Shown here in pieces: positions 1 to 6,139 of a stretch of DNA of 12,577 nucleotides. The notes beneath the pieces are model-generated. The model was not told the DNA's origin and did no database searches. It saw only the letters and a list, made by a program, of their open reading frames with translations. The first letter of the stretch is position 1. Every line of letters begins with the position of its first letter. A program made the position numbers and the translations under genes. Origin of the DNA: JBEKHI01 sp050012355 (GTDB lineage Bacteria; Actinomycetota; Actinomycetes; Streptosporangiales; Streptosporangiaceae). Location of the stretch: assembly GCA_050012355.1 (NCBI GenBank), contig JBEKHI010000246.1:1-12577 (forward strand), given 5' to 3'.

Positions 1-417
1 GGGAACCGGCGCGGTGCGGATGGCATCGCCGCCGTATTCGCCTCTGACCTGGGTCGCAGTGCCGAGACGGTTTCGATCGCCTTCGACGAGTCCGATATCC
101 CGGTGCTGCTGGACTGGAGACTCCGCGAGTGTGACTACGGACGGTGGAACGGCCGATCGACGACTGAGGTGCACGGCGGGCGGCGTGCGCGTCTAGACCA
201 GCCATATCCCGGCGGCGAAAGCTGGCGGCAGGCGGTCGCGCGGGCCGGACGCTTCCTCGACGACTTGCCGTTGCGCTGGGACGGGAGACGGGTACTCGTC
301 GTTGGGCATATCGCCACCCGGTGGGGCCTAGAGCACTTCCTCCGCGGCACACCGTTGGAGGATCTCGTGGCGGAGGATTTCGTTGCGCAGGAGGGCTGGG
401 AATACCAACTCGGTTGA
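1..417 (+). CDS. Histidine phosphatase family protein, 5' end missing
   Basis: The open frame runs in from the left edge in frame 1 and stops at TGA 415-417, leaving 138 residues. Seen in the sequence: SDLGRSAETV (near residue 15), which matches the SDL-x-R-A-x-(Q/E)-T block after the catalytic RHG; LRECDYGRWNG (near 45), matching the LRE-x-x-x-G-x-W-x-G block; PYPGGES; and VLVVGHIATRWGLEHFL near the C terminus, which carries the second catalytic histidine. These are the hallmarks of the phosphoglycerate-mutase-like/histidine phosphatase superfamily. The N-terminal RHG motif lies outside the window. Family members hydrolyse phosphate esters through a phosphohistidine, but the substrate here cannot be told. 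An internal GTG/ATG start is unlikely because conserved motifs lie upstream of the first in-frame ATG at 103. Confidence 0.85.
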   Translation, partial: GNRRGADGIAAVFASDLGRSAETVSIAFDESDIPVLLDWRLRECDYGRWNGRSTTEVHGGRRARLDQPYPGGESWRQAVARAGRFLDDLPLRWDGRRVLVVGHIATRWGLEHFLRGTPLEDLVAEDFVAQEGWEYQLG

Positions 418-453
418 GCGGAAAAGCCTTTCTGCTACCGGGCTGATCCCCGC

Positions 454-459
454 TAGCAT
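454..459 (+). promoter_or_regulatory. Candidate -10 box (TAGCAT) for leaderless GNAT gene
   Basis: TAGCAT ends 7 bases before the ATG at 467 and no purine-rich Shine-Dalgarno sequence separates them. A transcript starting 6-8 bases after this box would begin at or next to the start codon. No convincing -35 box is seen, so this rests on spacing and on the same arrangement recurring elsewhere in the window. Confidence 0.3.
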
Positions 460-466
460 CGCCACA

Positions 467-967
467 ATGACCGTTCTGACCACGCAGCGACTGATCCTGC
501 GCGAGATGGCTAACCCTGACCTCGACCAGATGGCGGCTCTCCTAGGCGACGAATACGCCATGCGGTACTACCCGCAGCCCAAGACTCGCAGCGAGGCGCA
601 AGGCTGGATCAACTGGAATCAGAGCCTCTACCGCGATCGCGGGTTCGGACTCTGGGCCATCGAACTACACGAAACCGGTGAGTTCGTCGGCGACTGCGGG
701 CTGACGCCGCAACGGGTGGACGACGTCGAAGAGATTGAGGTCGGCTATCACGTCCATGCCAGCCTGCAAGGCAACGGCTATGCGACCGAAGCGGCCAGTG
801 CCGCGCGCGACTTCGCCCGAGACCGGCTTGGCCTGCACCGGCTCATCGCCATCATCAACCCCGCCAACCTGCCCTCCCAGGGCGTGGCACGGAAGATCGG
901 GCTCGAACCCGAGAAGTACAGCACCGTGCACGGCCAGGAGTGCGTCATCTACGCCGGCCAGCTCTAG
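467..967 (+). CDS. GNAT family N-acetyltransferase (RimJ/RimL type)
   Basis: The 166-residue protein begins MTVLTTQRLILREM, the classic beta1 strand of the RimJ/RimL-like acetyltransferase_3 group ('TeRLiLRe'). It continues with an EVGYHVHASLQGNGYATEA segment, corresponding to the acetyl-CoA-binding R/Q-x-x-G-x-G/A region (here LQGNGYA), and INPANLPSQGVARKIGLE, the conserved 'N-x-x-S-x-x-v-x-e-k-x-G-f' C-terminal block. It should transfer an acetyl group from acetyl-CoA to an amine or a protein N-terminus; the acceptor is unknown. I chose the ATG at 467 because it places the conserved TxRLxLR strand at the N-terminus; an upstream in-frame ATG at 383 lies inside the preceding gene. The stop codon shares the palindrome CTAG with the stop of the convergent amidohydrolase (4-base overlap). 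Confidence 0.88.
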   Translation: MTVLTTQRLILREMANPDLDQMAALLGDEYAMRYYPQPKTRSEAQGWINWNQSLYRDRGFGLWAIELHETGEFVGDCGLTPQRVDDVEEIEVGYHVHASLQGNGYATEAASAARDFARDRLGLHRLIAIINPANLPSQGVARKIGLEPEKYSTVHGQECVIYAGQL

Positions 968-1842
968 AGAGAGAAGAGCTTGGCGCCGTTGTCGTAGCAG
1001 ACCGCGCGCAGCCACTCCGTACTCAGCCCAGCCCGCTCGAGGGCCTCAAGCGCATCCGCGTAGGAGTACGGGATGCTGGGGAAGTCGGTGCCGAGCAGGA
1101 TCCGGTCGCCGAGAGCCTCCAAGCGCGGCAGTTCAAGAGGAGGGAACGGCGCGATGTCCTCCGCGAACGAGGTGAACGCCATCGTGGTGTCCAGCCGTAC
1201 GTGGTCGTAGCGTTCGGCGAGGCCGAGGAACTCGGCGTACTCCGGCATCCCCAAGTGCGCGACGACGAGTGGCAGCCGGGGGAAACGGGCGAGCAGCGCG
1301 GCGATCGGCCCTGGTCCGGTAAAGGGGCCGGGCACCGGACCCGAGCCGCAGTGCGTGACCACCGGGATACCGGCGTCGGCCAGCGAGCCCCAGACGCCGT
1401 CCAGCGACGGATCGTTGGGGTCGAACTGCCCGACCTGGAGGTGGCACTTGAACACCCGGGCCCCCTGGCCGATAGCGCGCCGCACGTCGGAGACGGCGCT
1501 GGGCTCGGCGAAAAACGTCGCGGTGGGCAGGCAGTCCGGCGTGCTGGCCGCGAACTGGGCGGCCCAGTCGTTCAGCGACCGCGCCATCCCCGGCTTGTGC
1601 GGGTAGAGCATCGACGTGAACGCCTGGACGCCGAACCCGCGCAGCAACTCCAGCCTGCGCTGCTCGGTTTCCCGGTACCTGATCGGCCACGGTCGCCCGA
1701 CCAGCGGCCCCTGCTCGTCGAAATATGCCCACACGGCAGCGAGCAGCCGCTCCGGCATGAAGTGGGTATGTACGTCGATCAGGCGCGGGCGTCCGATGCG
1801 CTGCCGGAACTCGGCGACCTTGATCTGCTCGGGAGATGACAC
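964..1842 (-). CDS. Amidohydrolase family protein (ACMSD-like, amidohydrolase_2)
   Basis: A 292-residue metal-dependent hydrolase/decarboxylase of the amidohydrolase superfamily, TIM-barrel type. Visible metal-site motifs in order: DVHTHF (H25, H27) on strand 1, VVTHCGSG (H164), VVAHLG (H196) and LLGTDFP (D253), the set shared with ACMSD, gamma-resorcylate decarboxylase and related 2-pyrone/aryl hydrolases. The start is GTG at 1842-1840; it follows the stop of the upstream amidohydrolase by one base (TGA-T-GTG), which suggests translational coupling, and no strong Shine-Dalgarno is seen. It is related to its neighbour: both carry an F-(D/H)-PNDP block before the central histidine. Hydrolysis or decarboxylation of an organic acid is expected, probably in the same pathway as the adjacent paralogue. 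The specific substrate is unknown. Confidence 0.85.
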   Translation of the reverse strand: MSSPEQIKVAEFRQRIGRPRLIDVHTHFMPERLLAAVWAYFDEQGPLVGRPWPIRYRETEQRRLELLRGFGVQAFTSMLYPHKPGMARSLNDWAAQFAASTPDCLPTATFFAEPSAVSDVRRAIGQGARVFKCHLQVGQFDPNDPSLDGVWGSLADAGIPVVTHCGSGPVPGPFTGPGPIAALLARFPRLPLVVAHLGMPEYAEFLGLAERYDHVRLDTTMAFTSFAEDIAPFPPLELPRLEALGDRILLGTDFPSIPYSYADALEALERAGLSTEWLRAVCYDNGAKLFSL

Positions 1843-1843
1843 A

Positions 1844-2722
1844 TCAGCAGGATAAGGCGGACCCCAGGCCGAGCAGTTTGATCGCGTTCTGCTTGAGGAT
1901 CAGCGGGCGGACGTCCGGCTTGATGTCGAGCCGTTCGAAGTCCGCCAGCCAGCGGTCCGGTGTGATGGCCGGGAAGTCCGAACCGAACAGCACCTTGTGC
2001 TTGAGCAGCGTGTTCGCGTACTGCACCAGCAGCGGCGGGAAGTACTTCGGCGACCAGCCGGACAGGTCGATGTACACGTTCGGCTTGTGCGTCGCGATCG
2101 CCAGCGCCTCGTCCTGCCAGGGGAACGACGGGTGGGCCAGGATGATCGGCATACCAGGGAAGTCCACCGCGACGTCGTCGACGTCGAGCGGGTTGGAGTA
2201 CTTCAGCCGGATCCCGCCGCCACGGGGGAGGCCCGCGCCGATCCCGGTCTGCCCAGTGTGAAACAGGGCCGGGACGGCTAGCTCCTCGATGACCTCATAC
2301 AGCCGGTAGGCCATCGGGTCGTTGGGATGGAAGGCCTGCAGCGACGGATGGAACTTGAACCCGCGCACGCCGTGCTCTTCCACCAGACGTCGCGCCTGCC
2401 GCGCCGCCGCGGACCCCTTCCACGGGTCGAGGCTGGCGAACGGTATGAGCACGTCGGGGTACTCCGCGCAGGCCGCCGCGACCTCCTCGTTGCTGATCGG
2501 CGGGTGGCCGGTGGCGGTCTCGGCGTCGATGGTGAACACCACGGCCGCCATCCGCCGTTCCCGGTAGTACGCCGCCATCTCGGGTATCGGCGGATGCGGA
2601 TCCCCGGAGCTGAAGTACGCGGCCTTCCCGGCTTCCAGTTCCGCGCTGAGCGACAAGTGGCCGTCGGAGGAGATCTCGGCGTGCGTGTGCACGTCGATCG
2701 CGACCAGGTTCTCCAGATCCAT
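1844..2722 (-). CDS. Amidohydrolase family protein, first gene of the minus-strand pair
   Basis: A 292-residue amidohydrolase_2 protein. Motifs: AIDVHTHAE (H12, H14), GFKFHPSLQAFHPNDP (K123, H125), ALFHTG (H155), ILAHPS (H197) and VLFGSDFPAITPDRW (D249), a complete metal-binding set. The N-terminal pattern recalls enzymes annotated as hydrolases of aryl beta-ketoacyl-CoA intermediates in phenylpropanoid (p-coumarate/ferulate) catabolism. That is a recollection of family style, not proof. I chose ATG 2722; a GTG three bases upstream (2725) is also possible. There is no clear Shine-Dalgarno, and a TTTAAT box ends 8 bases upstream of the GTG, so the mRNA may be leaderless. It is divergent from the MFS transporter across a region with paired palindromes, so the two sides are probably co-regulated. 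Confidence 0.85.
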   Translation of the reverse strand: MDLENLVAIDVHTHAEISSDGHLSLSAELEAGKAAYFSSGDPHPPIPEMAAYYRERRMAAVVFTIDAETATGHPPISNEEVAAACAEYPDVLIPFASLDPWKGSAAARQARRLVEEHGVRGFKFHPSLQAFHPNDPMAYRLYEVIEELAVPALFHTGQTGIGAGLPRGGGIRLKYSNPLDVDDVAVDFPGMPIILAHPSFPWQDEALAIATHKPNVYIDLSGWSPKYFPPLLVQYANTLLKHKVLFGSDFPAITPDRWLADFERLDIKPDVRPLILKQNAIKLLGLGSALSC

Positions 2723-2733
2723 CACGGTCTCAG

Positions 2734-2739
2734 ATTAAA
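2734..2739 (-). promoter_or_regulatory. Candidate -10 box (TTTAAT) for the amidohydrolase operon
   Basis: On the minus strand TTTAAT ends 8 bases before GTG 2725 and 11 before ATG 2722. It abuts the first CAGGnnnCCTG palindrome (2740-2750), so a protein bound there would cover the promoter. No good -35 box is visible. Confidence 0.35.
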
Positions 2740-2773
2740 CAGGATTCCTGAAAATTAACAGCCAGGAAACCTG
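2740..2773. promoter_or_regulatory. Paired operator-like palindromes CAGGnnnCCTG between divergent genes
   Basis: Two 11-bp imperfect palindromes, CAGGATTCCTG (2740-2750) and CAGGAAACCTG (2763-2773), lie 23 bp apart centre to centre, about two helical turns, so two dimers could bind one face of the DNA. The pair also forms a larger inverted repeat (ACAGGATTCCTG versus the complement of CAGGAAACCTGT, one mismatch). They sit in an A/T-rich island between the divergent amidohydrolase and MFS starts. The MarR protein encoded at 4587-5060 is the natural candidate ligand, since MarR dimers bind short palindromes in divergent promoters; that assignment is inference. Confidence 0.6.
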
Positions 2774-2820
2774 TACATATTTATGGCGCTGTGACACGAT
2801 TCACATCGTCCACGGATGCG

Positions 2821-2826
2821 AGGAGG
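2821..2826 (+). promoter_or_regulatory. Ribosome binding site AGGAGG that fixes the MFS start
   Basis: A full AGGAGG lies 6 bases before the ATG at 2833. It argues against the longer in-frame GTG start at 2791, which has no such site and would add 14 non-hydrophobic residues. Confidence 0.8.
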
Positions 2827-2832
2827 CTTCCC

Positions 2833-4539
2833 ATGGCCAACCTTGACGTTCCCCGGCGTGGTCCGGATGCCGTCGGCGGAACCTACGTCCTTAGCGCTGG
2901 CACCCTGGTCGCGGCGGCGATCGCCGTCTGCCTGGCCCAGGTGGCGCTGGCGATCCCGGCCGTGCTCAACGGCCTGTTCCAGCAGGATCTCGGCCCCACG
3001 TCCTCGCAGCTCACCTGGATTACGGACGCGTTCCTGGTCCCGGTCTGCCTGCTGGAGCTGACCTTCGGCGCGCTCGGCGACCTGTTCGGCCGCAAGCGGC
3101 TGCTGGTGGGTGGTGCGCTGGTGCTCGCCGTCGGTGAGGCCGTCGCCGTCCTGACCCCGGGGGCCGGAACGGCGACTGGCACCCGGGTGCTCGTGCTGTG
3201 GATCGGGCAGATCATCGCTGGCATCGGCGCGGCCGCGCTGTTCCCGACCAGCCTGGCGATGGTAGCCGCGGGCACGCACGATGCGCACCGTCGCGCTCGT
3301 TCGGTCGCGGTGTGGGCGGCGGCGCTGTCGGTCGGCGGGACCATCTCGTCGGTGCTCGCCGGCCTGGTCGCCAAGATCCACTTCGGCAGCGATCCGGACG
3401 CCGGCTGGCGGTGGGCGTTCATCGTGGTGCTGATTCTCGGAGTCATCAGCGCCGCCGTCTCGCTCACTGCCGCAAAGGATTCCTCGGCCCCCGCGGGCCG
3501 GTCGCTGGACTGGCCAGGCCAGGTCACGATCGCGGTCGCGCTGTTCGCGCTGCTGTTCGGGGTCATCCAGGGCCCGACCAGCGGATGGGGTAGTGGCCAG
3601 GTGATCGCCGGATTCATCGTGGCCGTTGTGGCCGGGCTAGCTTTCCTTTGGACAGAACGGCGATCTCAGGCCCCGCTGCTCAAGCTCGATCTCTTCGCGA
3701 ACCGAGCTTTCGCGGTTTCATCGGCCGTCACCGTGCTCGCCATGTTCGCTTTCCTCGGTGCCGCGTACGCGACCAGCATCCGGCTCTCGTCCATCGACGG
3801 GTTCTCCCCGCTGAAGACCTCGATCGCGTTCCTGTTCCTGAACGGCATGGCGCTGATCCAGGTGACGCTCACCGCGCGGCTGCTCGAACGGTACAACCCG
3901 AAATGGCCCCTTGGCGCCGGGTGTGTCCTGCTGGCAGCCGGCATCCTGTGGCTGGCCGCCGTACCGGCGACCAACCTGTCGCTGGCACCGATCGTCGTAC
4001 CGTTCATCCTGGTCGGCGCCGGCTTCGCCCTCGCGGTGTCCTCGGTGACCGCCGTCGCCGTCAACACCGTCCCCAACCACCTGGCGGGCATGGCCAGCGG
4101 TACCACCAGCATGCTGCGGGACTTCGGGTTCACCCTGGGCCCGGCGGTCGTCGGCGCGGTGGCGCTCAGTCAGGCGGCGGCCGGCATCAAGAGCAAACTG
4201 GCGGCGAGTGCCGCGCTGCGGGCGGCTCTCGCCGCCTTCAACGCCGCCCCGGCGCACGTGCCCGCTGCCCAGCGCGCATCGGTGCAGGCCGCGGTGGGCG
4301 CCGTCAACTCTGGCCCGCTGGGCGCGAACGCGGTACCGGCGACCGTTCCGGGCGCTGGCGGCAAGAGCACGCCGTTCAACCCGCTCAAGGATGTCGCCTT
4401 CCACGCGCTCAGCCACGCGTACTCCGTCGGCTATCTGGTCGCCGGGATCGCGGCCCTGGCGGCCGCGGTGCTCACCTTCGCCGCGGTCCAGGGCCGGGCC
4501 CGCGAGACGCTGCTAGATCCCCGCACGCTTAGCGAATGA
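2833..4539 (+). CDS. MFS transporter, DHA2 (14-helix drug:H+ antiporter) type
   Basis: The 568-residue membrane protein has helix-forming stretches throughout. Key marks: LTWITDAFLVPVCLLELTFGALGDLFGRKRLL (about residues 60-91), which contains the helix-2/3 motif A G-x-L-a-D-r-x-G-r-k-r; QIIAGIGAAALFPTSLAMV in helix 4; and a long Ala/Pro-rich outer loop between the last two helices (roughly 450-525), typical of the QacA/EmrB-like DHA2 family. Such proteins export drugs or aromatic compounds, or sometimes take up aromatic acids, using the proton gradient. It is divergent from two amidohydrolases and followed 47 bases later by a MarR regulator in the same direction, a common ligand-responsive efflux or uptake arrangement. 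Substrate unknown. The start is set by the AGGAGG at 2821. Confidence 0.9.
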   Translation: MANLDVPRRGPDAVGGTYVLSAGTLVAAAIAVCLAQVALAIPAVLNGLFQQDLGPTSSQLTWITDAFLVPVCLLELTFGALGDLFGRKRLLVGGALVLAVGEAVAVLTPGAGTATGTRVLVLWIGQIIAGIGAAALFPTSLAMVAAGTHDAHRRARSVAVWAAALSVGGTISSVLAGLVAKIHFGSDPDAGWRWAFIVVLILGVISAAVSLTAAKDSSAPAGRSLDWPGQVTIAVALFALLFGVIQGPTSGWGSGQVIAGFIVAVVAGLAFLWTERRSQAPLLKLDLFANRAFAVSSAVTVLAMFAFLGAAYATSIRLSSIDGFSPLKTSIAFLFLNGMALIQVTLTARLLERYNPKWPLGAGCVLLAAGILWLAAVPATNLSLAPIVVPFILVGAGFALAVSSVTAVAVNTVPNHLAGMASGTTSMLRDFGFTLGPAVVGAVALSQAAAGIKSKLAASAALRAALAAFNAAPAHVPAAQRASVQAAVGAVNSGPLGANAVPATVPGAGGKSTPFNPLKDVAFHALSHAYSVGYLVAGIAALAAAVLTFAAVQGRARETLLDPRTLSE

Positions 4540-4586
4540 GGTCGGCGATAACCTCGCAGCTATGCTGACCCAGGATCCGAGCGCCG

Positions 4587-5060
4587 ATGATCTCAGCTGA
4601 CGCCACGGTCCACGAGACCACCAGCCCAGCGGCCGAGCCGATGCTGATGTACCTCGTCAAGCAGGTCGAACTGGCCGTGCGTTCCCGGCTCGACGAGATC
4701 GTCCGGCCGTTGGGCCTGACCGCGCTGCAGTACACGGCACTGACCGTGCTCGAGCGGCACCCCGAGCTGTCCACCGCCCAGCTAGCCCGCAACTCCTTCG
4801 TCACGTCTCAGTCGATGGCGGACATGGTCTCCGTTCTGGAAGACCGCGGGCTGATCAGACGGCACCGTGACCGCGCGGACCGCCGCAGGCTCGTCGTCGC
4901 GCTCACCCCGGACGGCCAGGAACTCCTGGACCGTTGCCGCGAGGACATCGCCGTGCTGGAACACCAGATGGTCAGCGGACTCACCTCCGCACAGGTCGCC
5001 GCGCTACGACGGAGCCTGCACACCTGCCATGTCAACCTCTCTGGCCACGGGCCACGCTGA
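4587..5060 (+). CDS. MarR family transcriptional regulator
   Basis: A 157-residue winged-helix protein. The N-terminal helix (about 18-40) forms the dimer interface; LGLTALQYTALTVLERHPELSTAQLARNSFVTSQSMADMVSVLEDRGLI (43-90) holds the helix-turn-helix; and HRDRADRRRLVVALTPDGQELL (93-114) is the diagnostic MarR wing with its D-x-R-x-x-x-(L/V) signature. It probably represses the adjacent MFS gene and the divergent amidohydrolases through the CAGGnnnCCTG pair at 2740-2773, releasing DNA on binding a phenolic or similar ligand; this is inferred from position only. It sits 47 bases after the MFS stop with only a weak Shine-Dalgarno, so it could be co-transcribed. Its last 29 bases overlap the end of the convergent oxidoreductase gene. 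Confidence 0.9.
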   Translation: MISADATVHETTSPAAEPMLMYLVKQVELAVRSRLDEIVRPLGLTALQYTALTVLERHPELSTAQLARNSFVTSQSMADMVSVLEDRGLIRRHRDRADRRRLVVALTPDGQELLDRCREDIAVLEHQMVSGLTSAQVAALRRSLHTCHVNLSGHGPR

Positions 5061-5760
5061 CCGGCTTCTTTTCCTTTCGTATGCCCTCGCGCCAGATCTG
5101 CCGGATGAGGTCCGGGGTGCCGGTTGTCGTAACCACCGCGGCCATCCCGCGGGCATTGCGGCTGTCTGACAGTTGCGCCAGCAAGCACGCGGCCAGGTCC
5201 GGGCGGGCGGTGAACATCGCGCGCGGGGTGCCCTCGACGACCTGATAGTCCGATACGCCACACGCGTCGAACAGCCAGCACGCGCGGATGATCGTCCACT
5301 CAAGGCTGCTGGCCATGATCAAGTCCTCCATACGGCGGTTGTCCGCATAGACCGTCTTGCCGGGCATCCGCATGAACAAAGGTTCCATCACCCGGGTGAA
5401 GAACAGCGAATCGCTCGCGTGATAGCCCGTATCTACCGCGGCCGTCCCGGTCACCACCAGCCGCCGGACGTGATGGCTGTTCATGGCCTCGATGATGTTG
5501 GCCATTCCGGCCGAGTACAGCGTGACTGGCTTGCGGGTACGGGGCGCGCCCAGGGCGGACACCACCGCGTCGCAGCCGGCGATGGCCGCGCTCACCGCAT
5601 TCGGATCCAGCGCGTTTGCTCCGATGACCGCCAGACGCTCCTGGGCAGGTACCTGCTCCGGATGACGAGTTACCGAGGTCACCTCATGGTCGGCCGCTAG
5701 GGCCTGACTGACCAGCTCACGCCCGGTGGGACCATTCGCACCAAAGACAACGACGCGCAC
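5032..5760 (-). CDS. NAD(P)H-binding (atypical SDR) oxidoreductase
   Basis: A 242-residue Rossmann-fold protein beginning MRVVVFGANGPTGRELVSQAL, a textbook G-x-x-G-x-x-G dinucleotide site of the NAD(P)H-binding (NmrA/BVR-B-like, extended/atypical SDR) group. Further matches are ALDPNAVSAAIAGCDAVVSALG (the 'D-x-x-x-x-x-x-A-x-x-G-x-D-x-V-x-x-x-x-G' element) and RRLVVTGTAAV. It lacks the classical Y-x-x-x-K, as usual for this group, so it may be a reductase or a redox-sensing protein. The start is GTG at 5760, supported by GGGGAG about 6 bases upstream on the minus strand. It converges on and overlaps the MarR gene by 29 bases, so transcription of either could interfere with the other. Confidence 0.85.
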   Translation of the reverse strand: MRVVVFGANGPTGRELVSQALAADHEVTSVTRHPEQVPAQERLAVIGANALDPNAVSAAIAGCDAVVSALGAPRTRKPVTLYSAGMANIIEAMNSHHVRRLVVTGTAAVDTGYHASDSLFFTRVMEPLFMRMPGKTVYADNRRMEDLIMASSLEWTIIRACWLFDACGVSDYQVVEGTPRAMFTARPDLAACLLAQLSDSRNARGMAAVVTTTGTPDLIRQIWREGIRKEKKPVSVARGQRG

Positions 5761-5802
5761 CAGCTCTCCCCGTCCCCGCTTACCAACGACCCTCGACGCT
5801 AC

Positions 5803-5816
5803 GGGAGTATGCTCCC
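5803..5816. promoter_or_regulatory. Inverted repeat GGGAG-TATG-CTCCC in the divergent intergenic region
   Basis: A 5-bp perfect arm pair flanks TATG, between the oxidoreductase start (5760, minus) and the 73-residue gene (5849, plus). It overlaps a TATGCT hexamer that could serve as the -10 for the plus-strand gene, giving a leader of about 30 bases. It could be a small operator or a hairpin; the evidence is symmetry only. Confidence 0.3.
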
Positions 5817-5848
5817 AGGTGCCGACAAAACGTTGTGAGGAATCATTC

Positions 5849-6070
5849 GTGGCAAAGAAAAAACTTAGCCTGTTTTACGGCACGGTGAAGGCCGGAACTG
5901 GCGGACGGCATTTCATGGCTTGGGCGGATTCCCGTGAACACGCTCTCGACCTGGTCGAAGCCGCGCTCACCGTAAATGAGCCGGTACAGGGTTCCGTTGT
6001 GGGCCCGCTCATGAGCCTGTCGGCCGACGTCATGAAGCCCGGCGTCTTTGTCGAGGCGTTGACTAACTGA
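5849..6070 (+). CDS. Small protein of unknown function (73 residues)
   Basis: Begins at GTG 5849, preceded by GTGAGGA (5835-5841) with about 7 bases spacing, a good Shine-Dalgarno. The longer frame reaching back to 5726 would run through the divergent promoter region and into the neighbouring oxidoreductase gene, so the short form is preferred. The protein starts MAKKKLSLFYGTVKAGTGG, then has a central segment rich in acidic residues and alanine (DSREHALDLVEAAL) likely to be helical, and ends FVEALTN. No signal peptide, membrane helix or known motif is seen, so it is probably a small soluble cytoplasmic alpha/beta protein. Its first codons (AAG AAA AAA CTT ... TTT) are less G/C-rich than its neighbours. 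A strong hairpin follows six bases after the stop. I do not recognise the family. Confidence 0.7.
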   Translation: MAKKKLSLFYGTVKAGTGGRHFMAWADSREHALDLVEAALTVNEPVQGSVVGPLMSLSADVMKPGVFVEALTN

Positions 6071-6075
6071 CCACT

Positions 6076-6125
6076 CAAACGTCCGTAGAATCCGCTGCTG
6101 GAGCGCCAGATTCTACGGACGTTTG
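6076..6125. terminator. Perfect 17-bp hairpin between convergent genes, likely bidirectional terminator
   Basis: Arms at 6076-6092 (CAAACGTCCGTAGAATC) and 6109-6125 are exact reverse complements around a 16-base loop. The loop itself can pair CGCT (6093-6096) with AGCG (6102-6105). It lies between the stop of the 73-residue gene (6070, plus) and the stop of the lipoprotein gene (6140, minus), the place for a shared terminator. There is no long T-run after either arm, only GTTTG and its mirror, which is common for actinobacterial terminators. Confidence 0.8.
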
Positions 6126-6139
6126 CCGTGGGGGTTCGG

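Noticed and set aside
940..1839. A 299-codon open frame on the plus strand opposite the first amidohydrolase
   Set aside because: The minus-strand frame has a complete set of amidohydrolase metal motifs. The plus frame gives an Arg/Gly/Glu-rich product with no motif, as expected for the complement of a high-GC gene.
2791..2832. Longer start (GTG 2791) for the MFS transporter
   Set aside because: AGGAGG lies 6 bases before ATG 2833, whereas the GTG has no ribosome site and lies in the A/T-rich promoter area.
4562..4600. A 12-codon frame (MLTQDPSADDLS) overlapping the MarR start, preceded by GATAAC
   Set aside because: It could be a leaderless regulatory upstream peptide, but such short frames are common by chance and nothing else supports it.
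5726..5848. N-terminal extension of the 73-residue protein to ATG 5726
   Set aside because: It would run through the start and ribosome site of the divergent oxidoreductase, has a Pro/Thr/Arg-rich low-information sequence, and the GTG at 5849 has a good Shine-Dalgarno.
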